A stretch of DNA of 24,283 nt from positions 1-24,283 of the forward strand of contig JAGIAF010000010.1 of assembly GCA_017745015.1 (NCBI GenBank), given 5' to 3'. The notes beneath the pieces are model-generated. The model saw nothing but the letters and a program-made list of their open reading frames with translations. It did no database searches and was not told the DNA's origin. How positions within the stretch are numbered: the first letter of the stretch is position 1; every line of letters begins with the position of its first letter. The position numbers were made by a program, and so were the translations under genes. Origin of the DNA: Bdellovibrio sp. Its GTDB lineage: Bacteria > Bdellovibrionota > Bdellovibrionia > Bdellovibrionales > Bdellovibrionaceae. Shown piece after piece: positions 22,200-24,283 of this stretch.

Positions 22200-23032
22200 T
22201 GGCGACGTCCAAGCAGGGCGATTGCCTCGGCTTTAATTTTGCGAAGCAATTTTTTGTCGAAGCTCGGAAGCTTCGGATTAAGAGCTTGCATGCGATGAAC
22301 TAGAATGGACGAAATGAAGTGATTGCGCAGTTTTTTATTATCCGCAGGAATGATAAACCAAGGTCGTTCTTTGTGATGAGTGGCTTTGATGATCTGGTCA
22401 TAGGCCTCTTGGTATTGATTCCACAACTGACGCTCTGTTAAATCGCTTAATTGAAACTTCCAATGCTTCTTTGGATTATCCAAGCGCTCGGCAATGCGTT
22501 GGGCTTGTTCTTTGTGGCTGATGTGCAAAAAGAACTTAAGAAGAGTCACCCCTTCATTCACGAGCATTTTTTCAAAGGCATTGATGTCTTGAATTCGATT
22601 TTGGATTTGCTTTTTCGTATGAGTTTGGTGCACCGTTGGAACAATCACGTCTTCATAGTGACTGCGATTGAAGATGACCATTTCGCCTTGTTCTGGAGTC
22701 TCCCTATGAACTCGCCACAGATAATCATGACGGGATTCTAAATCCGTCGGCTTCTTGAAAGAAACAACTCGGACCCCTTGAGGGTTGGTAACACCGAAAA
22801 CGTGTTTGACTGTTCCATCTTTTCCTGAAGTGTCAAGCCCCTGCAACACGATAAGAATCTTATGCTTTGATTCTGCAAAAATAAGTTCCTGGAGGCTTGC
22901 TAAGTCATCACTGAGATCTTGAAAATCAAGTTCCAACTCTTCGTCGGTAAGATCGCAATAGTCTCCGCCGTTGGAAGATACTTTGGCGAGAGACTTCTTG
23001 TGCGGCGGGAAAAACATTTTATCTCTAATCAT
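22178..23032 (-). CDS. Polyphosphate kinase 2 family protein (PPK2)
   Basis: The 284-residue cytoplasmic enzyme transfers phosphate between polyphosphate and nucleotides. It has Walker A GLDTSGKDG (65-73), Walker B-type VIFNRSHYEDV (119-129) and the lid region KHWKFQLSDLTERQLWNQY (189-207). The stretch VKHVFGVTNPQGVRVVSFKK and WRVHRETPEQGEM match the single-domain PPK2 group that phosphorylates AMP and/or ADP. Which nucleotide is used cannot be read by eye. The ATG at 23032 has only a weak AGG upstream; the ATG at 23017 is an alternative with no better site. It converges on the Rieske/FAD gene (22-base overlap) and lies downstream of osmC on the same strand, behind a hairpin. Confidence 0.9.
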   Translation of the reverse strand: MIRDKMFFPPHKKSLAKVSSNGGDYCDLTDEELELDFQDLSDDLASLQELIFAESKHKILIVLQGLDTSGKDGTVKHVFGVTNPQGVRVVSFKKPTDLESRHDYLWRVHRETPEQGEMVIFNRSHYEDVIVPTVHQTHTKKQIQNRIQDINAFEKMLVNEGVTLLKFFLHISHKEQAQRIAERLDNPKKHWKFQLSDLTERQLWNQYQEAYDQIIKATHHKERPWFIIPADNKKLRNHFISSILVHRMQALNPKLPSFDKKLLRKIKAEAIALLGRRHQGLGSK

Positions 23033-23048
23033 ACTAAAACCTAAAAGT

Positions 23049-23069
23049 GGGGTGCCCGGGAAGCACCCC
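23049..23069 (-). terminator. Hairpin between the OsmC and PPK2 genes
   Basis: GGGGTGC (23049-23055) pairs with GCACCCC (23063-23069) around a 7-base loop. On the minus strand the hairpin lies 8 bases after the osmC stop codon and is followed by ACTTTTAGG, so termination would be partial. It may let some transcripts read on into PPK2. Confidence 0.55.
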
Positions 23070-23077
23070 TTAAAAAA

Positions 23078-23524
23078 TTAATGACTGACGCGAGCTTCGC
23101 CTTCATCAAGACGGGCCTCTAAAGAGATTTCCGTATCGAGTAAGCGTGAGATAGGACAGTTGTTCTTGGCATCTTCGGCAATTGTATTGAACTGCGTTTG
23201 ATCCAATCCTGGAACTTTGGCTGACAAGTCCAAGTGAGATGCCGTTACCGTCCAATCATTGCCGCTTTTTTCAAGTGTCACGGTTGCGCTCACTTCCAGT
23301 GATTCAGCAGTGAAACCCTTTGCACTTAATGCTCCAGAAAGTGCCATGGCAAAGCAACTGCTATGCGCTGCGCCGATAAGTTCTTCAGGATTTGTTCCAG
23401 GAACATTGCCGAAGCGTTTTGAGAAGGAATAAGGTGTGCGATTCAGTACACCACTCTCGGTTGAGATTTCACCTTGTCCCTGTTGTAAATTTCCGCGCCA
23501 AACTGCGGATGCTTTTCTTTGCAT
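23078..23524 (-). CDS. osmC: OsmC-family hydroperoxide reductase
   Basis: The 148-residue protein is an OsmC-type thiol peroxidase that detoxifies organic and inorganic hydroperoxides in the cytoplasm. It has the two redox cysteines Cys57 (AAHSSCFAMAL) and Cys123 (NNCPISRLL) and the dimer-forming start KASAVWRGNLQQGQGEIST. The sequence GTNPEELIGAAHSSC is characteristic of the OsmC branch, closer than Ohr. AAGGAGG lies 4 bases before the ATG. It starts 15 bases after the exporter gene upstream, so the two are probably co-transcribed. Osmotic or oxidative induction is known for the family but not visible here. Confidence 0.92.
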   Translation of the reverse strand: MQRKASAVWRGNLQQGQGEISTESGVLNRTPYSFSKRFGNVPGTNPEELIGAAHSSCFAMALSGALSAKGFTAESLEVSATVTLEKSGNDWTVTASHLDLSAKVPGLDQTQFNTIAEDAKNNCPISRLLDTEISLEARLDEGEARVSH

Positions 23525-23539
23525 GAGGCCTCCTTGTGT

Positions 23540-24283
23540 TTAAGAATCTTTTTTTCGTTGATAGATTTTCGACCACTCTTTGTAGTTTTCAAAAACGGGT
23601 TCAAAAAACAGGCTGTAAAACCACATTCCCAAAAGAGAGCCAATAGCGCAGGAGATGATGGAGAATACTGTGGTGACGAAATCCTTCATGCCGCTGGCTT
23701 GGCTGGCACTGACAAATTCGGTAAGTCCCACAAGGGCTACGGAGGTTGGAACCAAAAGCCACAACGCTGGAAGAAAGGTAATCAGCATGGGTGGGCCCTT
23801 CATGCGACTGTGAAACATAAAAGTAAAAGGCGTCACGACCATGGCGCCCAAGAACACTGACATGTAACCGCCAAAAGAAATATCGGCGACTATTTGGACG
23901 CCGTAGGCGATGTAAAGAGCGATGACGATCCAGAAAAAATCACCGTGAGTTGTTGAAAAGTGCAGGCGATGGCCAATAGCAAAAATTAAGACTCCCACCC
24001 ATTGAGCCCACATTCCCAGTTGCTGCGCGGGATCGACGACATAGGTTGCCGAAGGAGGTAGCTTTACAATCATCGCGGCGGTTACGATACCCAAAGTTAA
24101 AAGAACGACTTTGATCAACGCACTGATAAAACGGCTTGAACCGGAGACCATATCTCCCAAAGAAAGTTCTGCGGTGGCCATAGCCATGGAGCCGCCGGGG
24201 AGGAATGTCACAAGGGCTGCGATCATCACTTTGATGGAGGAAATCCCAAAGCCATATTTGGTGGATAGAAAAGCTACGCCTCC
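23540..24283 (-). CDS. Threonine/serine exporter-like membrane protein, C-terminal part (runs off the window)
   Basis: The frame is open to the window edge, giving 247 residues of the C-terminal part; the start is outside. It begins in membrane segments and carries LVTFLPGGSMAMATAELSLGDMVSGSSR, which matches the ThrE family signature (a PGG segment followed by EL..G.MVSGSSR). About six to seven further hydrophobic segments follow, and the chain ends in KIYQRKKDS. ThrE proteins export threonine and serine driven by the proton gradient. An internal GTG at 24229 is not the true start, since the family homology continues upstream of it. It is followed by osmC after 15 bases. Confidence 0.8.
   Translation of the reverse strand, partial: GGVAFLSTKYGFGISSIKVMIAALVTFLPGGSMAMATAELSLGDMVSGSSRFISALIKVVLLTLGIVTAAMIVKLPPSATYVVDPAQQLGMWAQWVGVLIFAIGHRLHFSTTHGDFFWIVIALYIAYGVQIVADISFGGYMSVFLGAMVVTPFTFMFHSRMKGPPMLITFLPALWLLVPTSVALVGLTEFVSASQASGMKDFVTTVFSIISCAIGSLLGMWFYSLFFEPVFENYKEWSKIYQRKKDS

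Noticed and set aside
1..24283. CRISPR arrays, insertion sequences, tRNA or rRNA genes, phage genes
   Set aside because: No regularly spaced repeats, transposase motifs, cloverleaf-like segments or phage structural proteins were seen on either strand.

Overview
The window is a gene-dense stretch of a Gram-negative bacterial chromosome. It shows about 27 protein genes on both strands, mostly separated by short gaps. I see no rRNA, tRNA, CRISPR array, transposase, integrase or phage gene. The gene mix suggests a predatory or hydrolase-rich member of the Bdellovibrionota (Bdellovibrio-like): many secreted hydrolases (two lysozyme-like proteins, a papain-like peptidase, a subtilisin), a TolC-type outer-membrane protein, a GGDEF enzyme and moderate GC. 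This assignment is inference from gene content and needs a database search.

Layout. 1-2500, minus strand: the start of a secreted protein gene cut by the window edge, preceded by a leader that can fold two ways around its ribosome binding site; then a one-domain asparaginase downstream of a TolC-family protein. 2699-3745, plus: a small STAS-domain protein and a b-type cytochrome, closed by a strong bidirectional terminator. 3807-7535, minus: a DEAD-box RNA helicase with an RGG-rich tail, flanked by two clearly homologous secreted lysozyme-like proteins. 7704-11821, plus: an ABC-F ATPase, an alpha/beta hydrolase, a two-helix membrane protein and a UMF1-type MFS transporter, with a small membrane protein converging at the end. 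12106-13973, plus: rlmE and an overlapping RluA-type pseudouridine synthase, then a MarR regulator.

13970-15906, minus: an HD phosphohydrolase behind a secreted papain-like peptidase, and a short VOC protein. 16034-16978, plus: a YeiH-type transporter. 17009-19101, minus: a tight three-gene unit encoding a subtilisin, a methyltransferase and an acetyltransferase. 19291-20400, minus: a diguanylate cyclase, followed by a large hairpin. 20595-22199, plus: a Rieske/FAD oxidoreductase converging on a PPK2 polyphosphate kinase. 22178-24283, minus: PPK2, an OsmC peroxidase and the C-terminal part of a threonine/serine exporter.

Functionally the window is mostly housekeeping (RNA modification, helicase, ribosome-associated ATPase), stress metabolism (OsmC, PPK2, polyamine-type acetyltransferase) and export of cell-wall and protein-degrading enzymes. 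I did not find a clear new multi-gene system. The items most worth following are the paralogous lysozyme-like pair, the subtilisin-methyltransferase-acetyltransferase operon, the alternative-folding leader at 494-563 and the palindrome-built hairpin at 19211-19257. No stretch longer than about 300 bases lacks a gene. The largest gaps are 19102-19290 and 20401-20594. The second lies between divergent genes and must hold both promoters, but I could not place convincing -35/-10 boxes there.
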